A model generated the notes under the pieces. That model ran no database searches, was not told the DNA's origin, and saw only the letters and a program-made list of their open reading frames with translations. From assembly GCA_964641965.1 (NCBI GenBank), contig CAZXLD010000042.1, positions 1 to 45,527 on the forward strand: a stretch of 45,527 nucleotides of DNA. Direction: 5' to 3'. A program made the translations under genes and the position numbers. Source of the stretch: JAJDFU01 sp964641965 (lineage in GTDB: Bacteria; Bacteroidota; Bacteroidia; Chitinophagales; Saprospiraceae). This document shows, in pieces, positions 8,836-18,087 of the stretch (position 1 is its first letter; each line of letters opens with the position of its first letter).

Positions 8836-10928
8836 TCTTCACCCTCTGCTTTGTTTGCCTCAGGCTCTTCCTCGTACGGCAATTTCACCTCCTCTCCCCA
8901 GATATATTGATTGAACCATTGCCAATTGTGCCAGGTAGCTGCCAGCCGCTCCTTGGGTTTGTTAATACCGTGTCCAAATCCTTTGTATACGATCAATTTG
9001 GAGGGGACTCCAACGTCTCTAAGCCCTTGTAGCAATTCGTAAGCATTGGGAATCGGAACCCGTTGATCATTTTCTCCATGCTGAATTAAAGTAGGCGTGG
9101 TCGCTTGATTGATGTAGGTCATAGGGGAGGTCTTTTTATAGATCTCCTCATCTTCCCATGGAGTTGCTTTGAGGTATTGTCGGGTAAAGGGATGAATATC
9201 CGTATTGACATAGTAGGTCATCCAGTTCGAGATACCCGCACCCACGGATATAGCTTTGAACCGATTGGAAGTGGTCGTAAGGAAAGCCGATATATATCCC
9301 CCCTGACTCCAGCCCATACAACCCATCCGACTGGTATCGATCATACCTTGCTCGGCCAGGTAATCCACTCCGGAGAGTACATCCCAAGCGTCTCCCACTC
9401 CCAGGTTGCGAACATTTAATTCACGAAAAGCTTCCCCATAACCAGCAGATCCACGGTAATTGGGCTGCAAAACCAATGCGCCTTTGTCCAGCCACTGCAG
9501 GATAGGGTAAACGCCGCCCGGTACCGGACTGGGCGTTGAAATACCAGTAGGGCCACCATGGATCACCACAAACAAGGGGTATTTTTTGTTGGGGTCAAAA
9601 TCCATAGGCTTGTGTAGAACCCCTTCGATCAGAGCACCGTCCTTGCTTTCCCATTGGATAACCTCCGACTGTGATACTTTCCAGTCTTCGATCAACTTGT
9701 TGGTAAAGGTTAGTTGTTGGCGATTTTGTGCATCCAGATCCTTGGTGTAGATCTCTGTGAGAGAGCTCCCTGTTCTTCCATGGTAAGCCATTTGCGTTCC
9801 ATCCTCAGAGAAACTGGCCCAGTAGAACATTTCAGGCATACCGGCTAGTTGTTCGACGGAACCATCCTCCGGATTCAAGCGATACAAATGCCTGTTAGTC
9901 TTTTGCCAGGCAGCAAAATAGATTCCGCCAGTATTCCATTCGATCACACTTTTGTCCTCATCAAAATCTGCTGCAACCTCTCTGGGGGTACCACCTGCAA
10001 TGGGGATTATGAAAAAACGATTGTTTTTGTAATAGATGGATTCGCGGTTTTCCAATCCTGAAGAGAATAAAATGGATTTACTATCGGGCGACCAATCCAC
10101 AGGGCCATCGTAGCTGGAGTTGGCGACCAATTCCCGGACTTCTTTGGTTTCCAGGTTTAGCAATGCCATATCAGCATTGAACCAGGAATTTCGAAGCGGA
10201 TCAGGCTGTTTGGCAAAGGCGACATGCTTGCCGTCTGGGGAAATGGTGAAACCGGAAACCGTATAATCCTCGCTTTCTAGAAGTACTTCGGGTTCCGGAA
10301 GGCTTAAACAGTGCAGCTTTTTAAGGGAATCCGATTTCTCGTAGCATGGAAATTCATTTGGGTCTCTGAATTCCGGCTCGAAGGGCATGCGGTGCAGGCT
10401 GCTGAGCTTGTACTCCTGGTCGTCTACCTCATAAGCACCAAATCGTTCTTCCCGTTCTTTGGCCTCAGCATCTTCATCGTCCGTTAAAGTGAAGATCAAA
10501 TGATTTCCCTCCGGACTAAACTCAAAACTTCCAATGTTTCCATCGATGTGGGGCGTTATACAATGCGCTTCTCCGCCGGCAGCCCGAATAGCAAAAAGCC
10601 GGGTTTTATCTCCGCGTTTGGCCCGGAATACGATCCACTGACTATTCGGCGACCAGGTTCCACCCGTACTACTCCCGTCAGCCGTATTAGTAAGCTGAAA
10701 AGGTGGTTCTCCATCTTTGGATAACCATATTTCAGCATCTCTTCGATTCTTTTTCCAATCGTAGGTCGAATGCGAATACATTACATGGCGGCCATCCGGA
10801 GAAATGATCGGACTACCCACACCTGGTAAAGAAAGGACCTCCTCAAAAGAAGGAACTTTTTTTTCTTGTCCATAGCCTTGAAATGCCAGTAAAAATAGAA
10901 CTGCCGATAGAAATGGTAACCGTTTCAT
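8832..10928 (-). CDS. secreted S9 family (prolyl oligopeptidase/dipeptidyl aminopeptidase-like) serine peptidase
   Basis: A 698-aa peptidase with a Sec signal peptide (ends FQGYGQ). The N-terminal half is a beta-propeller of WD40/PD40-like blades (SPIISPDGRHVMYS, TWSPNSQWIVF, EFSPEGNHLIF, TISPDGKHVAF, DWSPDSKSILF). The C-terminal alpha/beta-hydrolase has Ser541 in GWSQGG, Asp621 in ENDQRVP and His653 in FGHG, plus the YRGSAGYGE substrate-loop motif. The enzyme likely trims oligopeptides in the periplasm, as for other S9B/S9C peptidases of Bacteroidota. The Glu-rich tail (EEEPEANKAEGED) is unusual but short. The next gene on this strand (acyl-CoA ligase) ends 71 bp upstream of its start, so readthrough is possible. 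Confidence 0.93.
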   Translation of the reverse strand: MKRLPFLSAVLFLLAFQGYGQEKKVPSFEEVLSLPGVGSPIISPDGRHVMYSHSTYDWKKNRRDAEIWLSKDGEPPFQLTNTADGSSTGGTWSPNSQWIVFRAKRGDKTRLFAIRAAGGEAHCITPHIDGNIGSFEFSPEGNHLIFTLTDDEDAEAKEREERFGAYEVDDQEYKLSSLHRMPFEPEFRDPNEFPCYEKSDSLKKLHCLSLPEPEVLLESEDYTVSGFTISPDGKHVAFAKQPDPLRNSWFNADMALLNLETKEVRELVANSSYDGPVDWSPDSKSILFSSGLENRESIYYKNNRFFIIPIAGGTPREVAADFDEDKSVIEWNTGGIYFAAWQKTNRHLYRLNPEDGSVEQLAGMPEMFYWASFSEDGTQMAYHGRTGSSLTEIYTKDLDAQNRQQLTFTNKLIEDWKVSQSEVIQWESKDGALIEGVLHKPMDFDPNKKYPLFVVIHGGPTGISTPSPVPGGVYPILQWLDKGALVLQPNYRGSAGYGEAFRELNVRNLGVGDAWDVLSGVDYLAEQGMIDTSRMGCMGWSQGGYISAFLTTTSNRFKAISVGAGISNWMTYYVNTDIHPFTRQYLKATPWEDEEIYKKTSPMTYINQATTPTLIQHGENDQRVPIPNAYELLQGLRDVGVPSKLIVYKGFGHGINKPKERLAATWHNWQWFNQYIWGEEVKLPYEEEPEANKAEGED

Positions 10929-10999
10929 GGAGGGTGTATTTTGGTTGCTCTTCTTAAAGATAAAAGTATTGGTGCTTAAGGGCCAGACTCAGTTGCTTT

Positions 11000-12676
11000 T
11001 CATTCCCAGAGGACCATTGCAGTTGCCGAATCCCATTCTTCATACCGGCTGCTGTATCGATCAGCGATAACTCGTCTTTTGACTTTTAGCGTTGGTGTCA
11101 ATACTTCGTTATCCACGGTCCATTCTCCTTGGACCACGATGGCTTTGTTCAGCCTTTGGTAATTGGCTAGCGTCTGGTTGACCTGTTCCACTGTTTTGGT
11201 TAAGCGTTCCTCCAATTCGGATTTACTAACGGACTGCCCAACTTCGGATAGGGTACATAGCAGTAAGGGTTGTGGGAGCCCTCGGCCGACCACACAGACC
11301 TGATCGAGTAATTCGTTATCTCCAAACTCCATTTCTATGAGGTTAGGAATAATAAATTTGCCTTTTGAAGATTTGAATGGATCATTGACCCGTCCGATAA
11401 TCCGAACCATGCCCTCAGGAGTGATCTCACCTTGATCCCCGGTCCTGACCCATCCCTCTTTCAGGACTTGATGCGTGAGATCAGGATCCTTGTAATAGCC
11501 TTTCATATTCCAAGGAGCATACAAGTGAATTTCATTAGTATCAGGCTCTACCCTGACTTTGGCATTTCCCATGGGTATCCCAACCGCGTCGAGCCGATCG
11601 TGCATCGATGGCATAATCGTTACCGGTCCATTGGTTTCGGTCATACCATAGACATCCCGAATGTCTATTCCCAGTTTGCGGTACCAGCGTTTGAGTGATT
11701 CAGGTAGTGGAGCTGCTGCTGAAAAAATGGCTTGCGCATTGTCCAACCCCAGATTCTTGATAATGCGCGACTTGATCAGTTGGGCCAACACCGGTATCTG
11801 AAGTAAAAATGAAAGACGCTGAGCTGAAATCTTTTCAAAGATGCCGGATTGTAACTTGGTCCAGATTCTGGGGACGGCAAAAAACAAGGTGGGGCGGGTA
11901 TCCTTCAGATTTTGGACAAAGGTGTCCTGGGATTCAACAAAGGAAACCGAGCCGCCTCGTAGAATACACATAAGCTCTACAGCCGTACGTTCTGCTACAT
12001 GATTTAACGGAAGAAAGGAAAAAAAACGTGCCGGACGCATTTTCCCGGTTTCTGTATCGTCATGGGTCAATTCATTTTGGGCGAGGTGAGCCGTGGATGC
12101 ATGATCATGTACGACTCCCTTGGGTGAACCCGTGGTACCTGATGTAAATAAGATGGTCCAGGTATCTTCGAGTTTGGGGGATGGATTCCCTTCCAGGGGT
12201 TCAAACGTTTCCAACAAGGTATCCCAATCCCATTCAGCTTCCACTTCGGCGTTGCCTGGATAATGTGGAAACCGTATGATCTTGACATGCTCCGGGACGC
12301 CGACCGATCGAGTTGCCCATTCGTCGAGTTTACCGACAAATAGATACTTTACATCACCCTTGGTCAATACATCCCGAAGCTGGTTGGCGGTCAGGGTAGG
12401 GAATAGCGGTACAGAGACGTGGCCGGCCATCGAAATGGCGAGGTCTGCCATTACCCAATGTTGGCAGTTTTTAGAGATCAATCCAATATGGGTGCCCTTG
12501 GGAAATTGTTTCAATTTAGAGGCGATTCGACGGATCTGTTCTCCGGCTTGTTTGTAGGTCAGTACTTCCCAACGATTGCCGAAAGGTTGGCGAAGGAATG
12601 GAGCATCCGGAGTCTCTTGCTCCCATTTGTAAAACAGATCGGGAAACGTATACTTGTTTAAAGCAAAGGCACTCAT
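11000..12676 (-). CDS. long-chain acyl-CoA synthetase (AMP-forming)
   Basis: A 558-aa ANL-superfamily ligase that activates fatty acids to acyl-AMP and then acyl-CoA. Signature motifs: P-loop LFTSGTTGSPKG (~176-187), the A5 motif YGMTE (343-347), the A7/A8 region GWVRTGDQGEI and GRVNDPFKSSKGKFI. Start ATG 12676 is chosen, since the domain opens right there (MSAFALNKYTFPDLFYKWEQ); the extra 33 codons upstream read as leader sequence overlapping the divergent gene's region. The SSKGKFI catalytic-Lys region is shorter than in canonical FadD, consistent with the long-chain group having divergent C domains. Divergent from the metallo-hydrolase gene with a ~49-bp gap, so promoters overlap. Confidence 0.92.
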   Translation of the reverse strand: MSAFALNKYTFPDLFYKWEQETPDAPFLRQPFGNRWEVLTYKQAGEQIRRIASKLKQFPKGTHIGLISKNCQHWVMADLAISMAGHVSVPLFPTLTANQLRDVLTKGDVKYLFVGKLDEWATRSVGVPEHVKIIRFPHYPGNAEVEAEWDWDTLLETFEPLEGNPSPKLEDTWTILFTSGTTGSPKGVVHDHASTAHLAQNELTHDDTETGKMRPARFFSFLPLNHVAERTAVELMCILRGGSVSFVESQDTFVQNLKDTRPTLFFAVPRIWTKLQSGIFEKISAQRLSFLLQIPVLAQLIKSRIIKNLGLDNAQAIFSAAAPLPESLKRWYRKLGIDIRDVYGMTETNGPVTIMPSMHDRLDAVGIPMGNAKVRVEPDTNEIHLYAPWNMKGYYKDPDLTHQVLKEGWVRTGDQGEITPEGMVRIIGRVNDPFKSSKGKFIIPNLIEMEFGDNELLDQVCVVGRGLPQPLLLCTLSEVGQSVSKSELEERLTKTVEQVNQTLANYQRLNKAIVVQGEWTVDNEVLTPTLKVKRRVIADRYSSRYEEWDSATAMVLWE

Positions 12677-12725
12677 ACGATCATTTTTGAAATAAAACCA
12701 AGAAATGTGCAGGCTTAACTGCTTA

Positions 12726-13748
12726 ATGATACGGAAAAAAGAGAATTGGACAGATGCTTTGAAGGCCTGGAACAAAAGGATTTTTAGTTTATCGCTTGTA
12801 TCGAGTATCGGGATGGCATTTATCCTTGGTGGAGGTTGTGCTCATCCGGAATCTCGGTCTGATGCTCCTGGGGTTGGTATGGATGGCGGCCCTCTTTTGG
12901 TTGTACTGGGTACGGCACAAGATGCGGGCTATCCTCAAGCAGGCTGCCAAAAAGCATGCTGTCTACCTAGATGGGCGGATTCCAAATCTGAAGGGGTAAG
13001 CTGTATTGGTCTACTTGACCCGGGAGCTGAAAAAGCCTGGATGCTGGAAGCGACCCCTGACTTTCCAACACAGTTGGAGCACCTCCGTTCGGCAGCTCCT
13101 TTTGGGATGGATGCTACACCCGATGGTATTTTTTTGACCCATGCCCACATGGGGCACTATTCGGGCTTACTATTTTTAGGCCGCGAAGCCATGGGGGCCC
13201 ATGCGGTTCCGGTATTTGCCATGCCAAGGATGGAACAATTTTTGAAAAACAACGGACCTTGGGGACAGCTGGTAGCATTGAAAAATATCGCCCTTCATCC
13301 ACTTGTTGTTGATTCGGCGGTGACCCTCTCCCAAGGGCTTCGGTTGACCCCAATGCTGGTACCTCATCGGGATGAATATTCCGAAACGGTAGGGTATCGC
13401 ATAGAAGGGCCTTCCAAAACCGCACTTTTTATTCCAGACATTGATAAATGGGAACGTTGGGATCGGTCCATCGTAGAAGAAGTAAAAAAAGTGGACTATG
13501 CCCTGCTGGACGCTACCTTTTTTTCAGAGTATGAGCTTCCAGGACGCAATATGGCTGAAATTCCGCATCCTTTTGTGCCCGAAACCATTGCCCTGTTCGA
13601 AAATGTTTCGCCGGAAGAAAAAGCAAAAATCTACTTTATCCATTTGAACCACACCAACCCCTTGCTGGACCCGACAAGCCAAGCTAGTCAGACCGTCATT
13701 GAAGAGGGCTTTCATATCGCCAGAACCGGCTTGCATTTACCCCTTTGA
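12726..13748 (+). CDS. PqqB-like MBL-fold metallo-hydrolase, probable lipoprotein
   Basis: A 340-aa metallo-beta-lactamase-fold protein. After a membrane-targeting N terminus with a possible lipobox ending in Cys38 (FILGGGC), the domain opens with the PqqB-branch signature LGTAQDAGYPQAGCQKACC (two Cys pairs). The metal motif is THAHMGHYSG (138-147), in which the usual Asp of HxHxDH is Gly143, leaving His139, His141 and His144. Later ligands could be FIPDID and the C-terminal HLNHTNPLL. PqqB itself acts in PQQ cofactor maturation, but no pqqA/C/D/E is nearby, so this is more likely a free-standing hydrolase of unknown substrate. ATG 12705 is an alternative start; 12726 gives a better leader. 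Confidence 0.82.
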   Translation: MIRKKENWTDALKAWNKRIFSLSLVSSIGMAFILGGGCAHPESRSDAPGVGMDGGPLLVVLGTAQDAGYPQAGCQKACCLPRWADSKSEGVSCIGLLDPGAEKAWMLEATPDFPTQLEHLRSAAPFGMDATPDGIFLTHAHMGHYSGLLFLGREAMGAHAVPVFAMPRMEQFLKNNGPWGQLVALKNIALHPLVVDSAVTLSQGLRLTPMLVPHRDEYSETVGYRIEGPSKTALFIPDIDKWERWDRSIVEEVKKVDYALLDATFFSEYELPGRNMAEIPHPFVPETIALFENVSPEEKAKIYFIHLNHTNPLLDPTSQASQTVIEEGFHIARTGLHLPL

Positions 13749-13845
13749 ACGGAAAGGTATTGTTATTTGATAGTTTTCCTGGTGAGGTATTTACTTTTAA
13801 AATTTTTTGTTTTAAAATGTCTACCACAACAAAAAACAACTCACC

Positions 13846-15117
13846 ATGTCGGAATCCGGAGTACCTGTGGTTGACCATGCCTCCACCATATCTCCAAGCG
13901 CAAAAGCCTTGCCAGTACAGGCTGGTGAACGGATAGGCTACCTGGATTTGCTTCGGGGATTTGCTTTGGCAGGCATCCTCTTTATGAATATCCGATCCTT
14001 TGGTCTCGTATTTGCCAGTTACGCAAATCCTACGCTTTACGACCCCTTACCGATTTGGGATCTCATTGCCTGGTCGGCTACCACAGTAATCTTTGAGTTG
14101 AAATTTATGACGCTGTTTTCCATGTTGTTCTGTGCCGGTATCCTGCTTTTTACAGATCGAGCGCAGCAGAAAACCGGGCAATCGGCCCTGTTGCACTACA
14201 GGCGGATGATTGCGCTATTAATTATCGGATTGATCCATGCTTATGTAATCTGGTTTGGTGATATTCTGGTTTTCTATGCTGTTTTTGGTATGCTGGCTTA
14301 TCTGGTTCGCAACCTGAAGCCCTGGATACTCACCACCTTGGCTATTTTGTTGATTCTGCTCCCGCCATTGCTTACGGTAGGATTTAGTTTTACCTACCAA
14401 GAGATGCCGGCTGAAGAATTGGCAGAACTTAAATCCTTTTTTAATCCCAGTCAGGAAGAAATCGATCGGGAAATGGCTGTGTTTCGAAATGGCTATGCCG
14501 GCCAGTTTCAGGAACGGGTAAAGGCCAATGCCTTTATGTATTCCATGGGGTTCCTGTTTTTTGGGGCAAGGGTCCTTGGGAATATATTACTCGGAATGGT
14601 CCTTTTCAGGTGGGGCGTTATTACCGGAGCTCGGTCTACGGCTTTTTATCGAAAGTCGTTATGGGGGTTAGCAGTCGGTTATCCGCTCATTTTGTTCGGG
14701 ATCTATCAGAACTTTCAGCATGATTTCGCCTTTGAATACGCTTTTTTCTTCGGCGGTATTTATAATTATTGGGGCAGCTTTGCTGTGGTTTTGGGCTACA
14801 TTGGCTTGGTTGGATTATGGTCCAAATCAGGATTGTGGCCCCGATTCCAGGACCGCCTTTCCGCCTTTGGCCGAATGGCATTTACCAATTACTTAATGCA
14901 ATCCATACTGTGTACCCTATTCTTTTATGGTATCGGTCTGGGTTTCTTTGGCCAATTGGGGTATGCAGCACAGTTGCTTGTTGTTGTTGCCGTATTGGCC
15001 CTTCAACTGTGGTGGTCACCTGTTTGGTTTCACTATTTCCGGTACGGACCCATGGAATGGGTATGGAGATCCATTACCTATTGGCGCTGGCAACCCAACC
15101 GGATCTCCAATTCGTAA
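13846..15117 (+). CDS. DUF418 family integral membrane protein
   Basis: A 423-aa polytopic inner-membrane protein. The N-terminal RIGYLDLLRGFALAGILFMN is the typical opening of the DUF418/YeiB family. About ten hydrophobic helices follow, with the conserved DUF418 C-terminal block (GRMAFTNYLMQSI near 340-352 and a final W-rich helix pair). The family is related to membrane acyltransferases of the HGSNAT/OpgC type, but no reaction is proven. The start at ATG 13846 gives a ~28-residue cytosolic tail before the first helix. The VOC gene starts 33 bp downstream, so the two may be co-transcribed. Confidence 0.9.
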   Translation: MSESGVPVVDHASTISPSAKALPVQAGERIGYLDLLRGFALAGILFMNIRSFGLVFASYANPTLYDPLPIWDLIAWSATTVIFELKFMTLFSMLFCAGILLFTDRAQQKTGQSALLHYRRMIALLIIGLIHAYVIWFGDILVFYAVFGMLAYLVRNLKPWILTTLAILLILLPPLLTVGFSFTYQEMPAEELAELKSFFNPSQEEIDREMAVFRNGYAGQFQERVKANAFMYSMGFLFFGARVLGNILLGMVLFRWGVITGARSTAFYRKSLWGLAVGYPLILFGIYQNFQHDFAFEYAFFFGGIYNYWGSFAVVLGYIGLVGLWSKSGLWPRFQDRLSAFGRMAFTNYLMQSILCTLFFYGIGLGFFGQLGYAAQLLVVVAVLALQLWWSPVWFHYFRYGPMEWVWRSITYWRWQPNRISNS

Positions 15118-15150
15118 TCTAATTTTATTCACCTCTTTAAATCAAATCAA

Positions 15151-15603
15151 ATGTCTGTTCCTCCAATTCCTGAGGGGTATCATACCGTTACCCCTTACCT
15201 GATCGTAGAAGATCTACCCAAGTTGATCACGTTTCTGGAAAATGCTTTCTGTGGCAAAGTGCGGGAAAAAATCACTATGCCGGACGGCAGGGTTACTCAT
15301 GCCGAAGTATTGATCGGGAATTCTCATATCATGATGGGGAGCGCTTCACCTGAATTTCCGGCTCTTCCGTGTATGTTGTATTTGTATACCGAAGACGTTG
15401 ATGGTTGGTATAAAAAAGCGATCGCAGCAGGCGCACAGTCGGTTATGGAACCTGCTGTTCAAACGTATGGAAATAAGGATGGAGGCGTAATGGGGCCGTT
15501 GGGCAATTATTGGTGGATTGCCACGCAGGTGGAAGAGGTTTCTTCTGAAGAATTGTATCGTCGAGAAGTAGAACGGGTCAAAGCAAGAGAAGAGGGGCAA
15601 TAG
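15151..15603 (+). CDS. VOC superfamily protein (PhnB/glyoxalase-like), intact copy
   Basis: A 150-aa protein with the two beta-alpha-beta-beta-beta units of the vicinal-oxygen-chelate fold. The first runs VTPYLIVEDLPKLITFLENAF ... HAEVLIGNSHIMMG. The second runs LYLYTEDVDGWYKKAIAAGA ... YGNKDGGVMGPLGNYWWIATQ. The PhnB-type GNYW ending is clear. Metal-binding residues resemble a stress-related VOC protein rather than glyoxalase I; the substrate is unknown. The C-terminal ~35 codons lie in the 487-bp direct repeat whose second copy (18997 on) is a dead fragment. Confidence 0.88.
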   Translation: MSVPPIPEGYHTVTPYLIVEDLPKLITFLENAFCGKVREKITMPDGRVTHAEVLIGNSHIMMGSASPEFPALPCMLYLYTEDVDGWYKKAIAAGAQSVMEPAVQTYGNKDGGVMGPLGNYWWIATQVEEVSSEELYRREVERVKAREEGQ

Positions 15604-15982
15604 TCTTTGTCGAGGAATGTCCACCTTGCTCGTGGAACACATCTTCCGTGAAAAACGCAACTGAACACGGCTTGACCCAGATCTTACCCTTTTTCCATTT
15701 CTCTCTTGACCGTAAGTGGTTTCTGATATGCATGCTTTGGCTATTCTCTGTTCAGTTGGGGAATAGCCAGGTTTTATTGGGGTTGCTCTTCGGGGACAAA
15801 TTGAATTCCGAAAAGCTTGAGTTTGGCTTTTCCATCGGAGGAAATTGGTCGACCTTGAGCAATGCCAACGTAAAGCGTTGGGGATGCGATTTGGCGCCGG
15901 GGCTTTATTTTGATGTCAAGCTATCTGAACCCTTTTTCCTTCACGCAGCTGCTATTCCAAAATTCACCAACGGAGCTGATCG
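15496..15982 (+). repeat. 487-bp direct repeat, left copy
   Basis: Ungapped match to 18997-19483 with about 27 mismatches by eye (~94% identity). It holds the last third of the VOC gene, the spacer and the first ~112 codons of the barrel gene. At its right end the sequence departs abruptly from the barrel gene (after ...AACGGAGCTGATCG). Confidence 0.95.
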
Positions 15983-16001
15983 GGGTAATTGGGTTCTGTA
16001 G
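15648..16001 (+). pseudogene. truncated outer-membrane beta-barrel gene (left copy)
   Basis: The first ~112 codons match the intact barrel at 19149-20003 (same offset of 3,501 bp). After NGADR the frame reads six unrelated codons and stops. The start is GTG here and ATG in the intact copy. The signal peptide (around KWFLICMLWLFSVQLGNSQ) and first barrel strands survive, but about 170 residues of barrel are missing, so a functional product is unlikely. Substitutions such as RWGRDLAL to RWGCDLAP suggest relaxed constraint. Confidence 0.88.
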
Positions 16002-16113
16002 TCGGGTGGACCACAATCCGTAGACTCCAAACCACATGCAGCTTTCTTTTTCTGACAATTTTTCCTATCTAAATCGGAAGAAATACAAAACCGATTTTCC
16101 ATTGGGCATTGTC

Positions 16114-18087
16114 ATGTTATTCAAATCCGCTCAGCCAAGGACTTTTATAGTTCTGATATTCATTTTTGTAGGGTTTTCGCTTCCTGTTTGGATAAGGGCT
16201 CAGCAACCTCCGGCTCCCTGGGGCAAGGTACCTCCGCGCGATCTGGTTCCGGTACCCGATTTGGGGGTCGAAGCCTTGATACTTTTCGATTTTGGGTATT
16301 TGACTTTCCAATCTGGTTCAGAAGAAGTCCGTCATGTGTTGGAAAGACATCGCCGTATAAAGATTCTGAATAAAAATGGCCTTGATCGGGGCAAAATCAC
16401 CCTTTCCTACATTACCGATTGGGAGACTATTCGGCGAATTAAGGCTCAGATGATTCTGCCAACGGGAGAGATCGTTTCCCTGCGACGTCGGGATTTTTCG
16501 GAGGAAAAACTAGATGATTACATAACCGAAATTTCCTTTTCTTTTCCGGATCTGGTGGAGGGGGCCGTGATTGAATATCAATACACAAAATCTTCTGCCC
16601 TACTTGAAGAACTGCCAAGCTGGTATTTCCAAGAGGATATCCCGGTTCGCTGGAGCGAGTATGTGCTCGAAATTCCCTCCTGGTACCAATATCAAGAGCT
16701 CGTCAGAGGGGGCAAGCCTTTTATCAATGATAGTGCGCGGGTGAAAAAAGGGTTCTCCTTTACAGGGCCTCCTTCCATACTCCAAAGGAGGATCGTGTAT
16801 CGAGAGATGCCTGCCTTACTCGAGGCGCCATTAATAAAAACGATGGACGATTACCGGGCACATATCCGGTTTTTTCTGGAAGCCGTTGGAACCGATGATG
16901 TGCGAAGCTTTCTTTTCACGAATTGGCAGGATGCCGCCCGTGAATTGGGTAAAGCCGAAGATTTTGGCCAGATGTATACTAACCCTCGGAATTACAGTCG
17001 GGCATGGAGGGCGCTGGCTAGCGGGATCACCCCTGAAATGACAGCAGCTGAAAAGCTGGATACCCTCTATACCTATTTAAGCCGGAATCTGAAATGGGAT
17101 GGTACGTACGGGATTTATGCCGCTTCAAGCCCTAATATTTGCCTCTCGAGGAAGATCGGTTCGAAAGCCGATCTGAATCTTTTGTTGGTTGCTTTGCTTC
17201 GGGAAGCCGGCATTTCAGCCTGGCCGGTCCTGGTCCGTACCCGGAGCCGGGGAGCACCCTATCCGCAGTATCCGGTGGTCGACCAGTTTGATTACCCCGT
17301 CGTTCTTGCCCGACCCACAGAGCAATTTTTGTACCTGGATTTGGGAGATCCCCTACTACCCATTGGTTATCCCGCTATCGAGGCACTTAACGATTCGGGA
17401 TTGTTGGTCGATGCAAAATTGGCTCAATGGGTGGACTTGAAAGCTCCTCGAACCGTTTCTTCCCTGCAAAATGTCATGCAACTGGAATCCGACGGGACGC
17501 TGAAGGGGAGTTTAACATATAGCTACAGGGGATATCAAACCTATTTTTTTCGCCAGGATCTGGGCGAAAAGCCTCCTCAGGATTTTTACAGGGATTGGGT
17601 CAGGGAATACTATCCGGAAGCAACGGTGACGAATACTCGAATAATCGAATCAGAGGGGCCGGGTTCAGTGGTCAAGGCTCAGATGAATCTCCGTTTACCC
17701 GAGGTGGTCAATATGACGGACAGCCTGGTATTGGTTTACCCCATCTTGTTCCCTTTGTGGAATGAAAATCCCCTGCAGGCCTCCAGCCGGGACTTTCCGG
17801 TTGATTTACCCTTTTCTTTTCGGGAGGAGCAATACCTCCAACTGGATATTCCGGCGGATTATGTGCTAAAAGAAGTTCCGCAGCCTTTAGAAATTGCCCT
17901 CCCCGATGAAGGGGGCAAGCTTAAGTTCCTGGTTTCGAGAACTCAAGAGAGGCAATTGCAGATCATTCTTGACCTTCAGATAAATCGCTTGCAATTTGCT
18001 CCAGGCGAGTATCCTGATATCAAAGCCTTCTTTGACCGCTTTATGGAAAAGCAAGAAGGCCGGATTGTACTGCAGAAAGTTAAATAA
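16114..18087 (+). CDS. DUF3857/transglutaminase-like periplasmic protein
   Basis: A 657-aa exported protein from ATG 16114; an upstream ATG at 16036 adds 26 residues before the signal helix and is less likely. Signal or anchor: FIVLIFIFVGFSLPVWIRAQ. An N-terminal DUF3857 beta domain (~60-260) has HRRIKILNKNG and FSFPDLVEGAVIEYQY. A transglutaminase-fold domain follows (~280-450), with RKIGSKADLNLLLVALLREAG and DQFDYPVVLA, and a C-terminal DUF3858-like beta domain completes the protein. The position of the usual catalytic Cys is Ser350 and no clear Cys-His-Asp triad is visible, so the fold is probably non-catalytic. Family members are common in Bacteroidota; their role is unknown. The gene lies inside the segment bounded by the 487-bp repeats and appears intact. 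Confidence 0.88.
   Translation: MLFKSAQPRTFIVLIFIFVGFSLPVWIRAQQPPAPWGKVPPRDLVPVPDLGVEALILFDFGYLTFQSGSEEVRHVLERHRRIKILNKNGLDRGKITLSYITDWETIRRIKAQMILPTGEIVSLRRRDFSEEKLDDYITEISFSFPDLVEGAVIEYQYTKSSALLEELPSWYFQEDIPVRWSEYVLEIPSWYQYQELVRGGKPFINDSARVKKGFSFTGPPSILQRRIVYREMPALLEAPLIKTMDDYRAHIRFFLEAVGTDDVRSFLFTNWQDAARELGKAEDFGQMYTNPRNYSRAWRALASGITPEMTAAEKLDTLYTYLSRNLKWDGTYGIYAASSPNICLSRKIGSKADLNLLLVALLREAGISAWPVLVRTRSRGAPYPQYPVVDQFDYPVVLARPTEQFLYLDLGDPLLPIGYPAIEALNDSGLLVDAKLAQWVDLKAPRTVSSLQNVMQLESDGTLKGSLTYSYRGYQTYFFRQDLGEKPPQDFYRDWVREYYPEATVTNTRIIESEGPGSVVKAQMNLRLPEVVNMTDSLVLVYPILFPLWNENPLQASSRDFPVDLPFSFREEQYLQLDIPADYVLKEVPQPLEIALPDEGGKLKFLVSRTQERQLQIILDLQINRLQFAPGEYPDIKAFFDRFMEKQEGRIVLQKVK

Noticed and set aside
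12726..13748. Assignment as true PqqB for PQQ biosynthesis
   Set aside because: No other pqq genes nearby and the metal motif and leader differ; kept only as PqqB-like.
13797..13822. Two TTTTAAAA words near the DUF418 start
   Set aside because: Each is self-complementary and AT-rich; likely promoter composition, not an operator or terminator with support.
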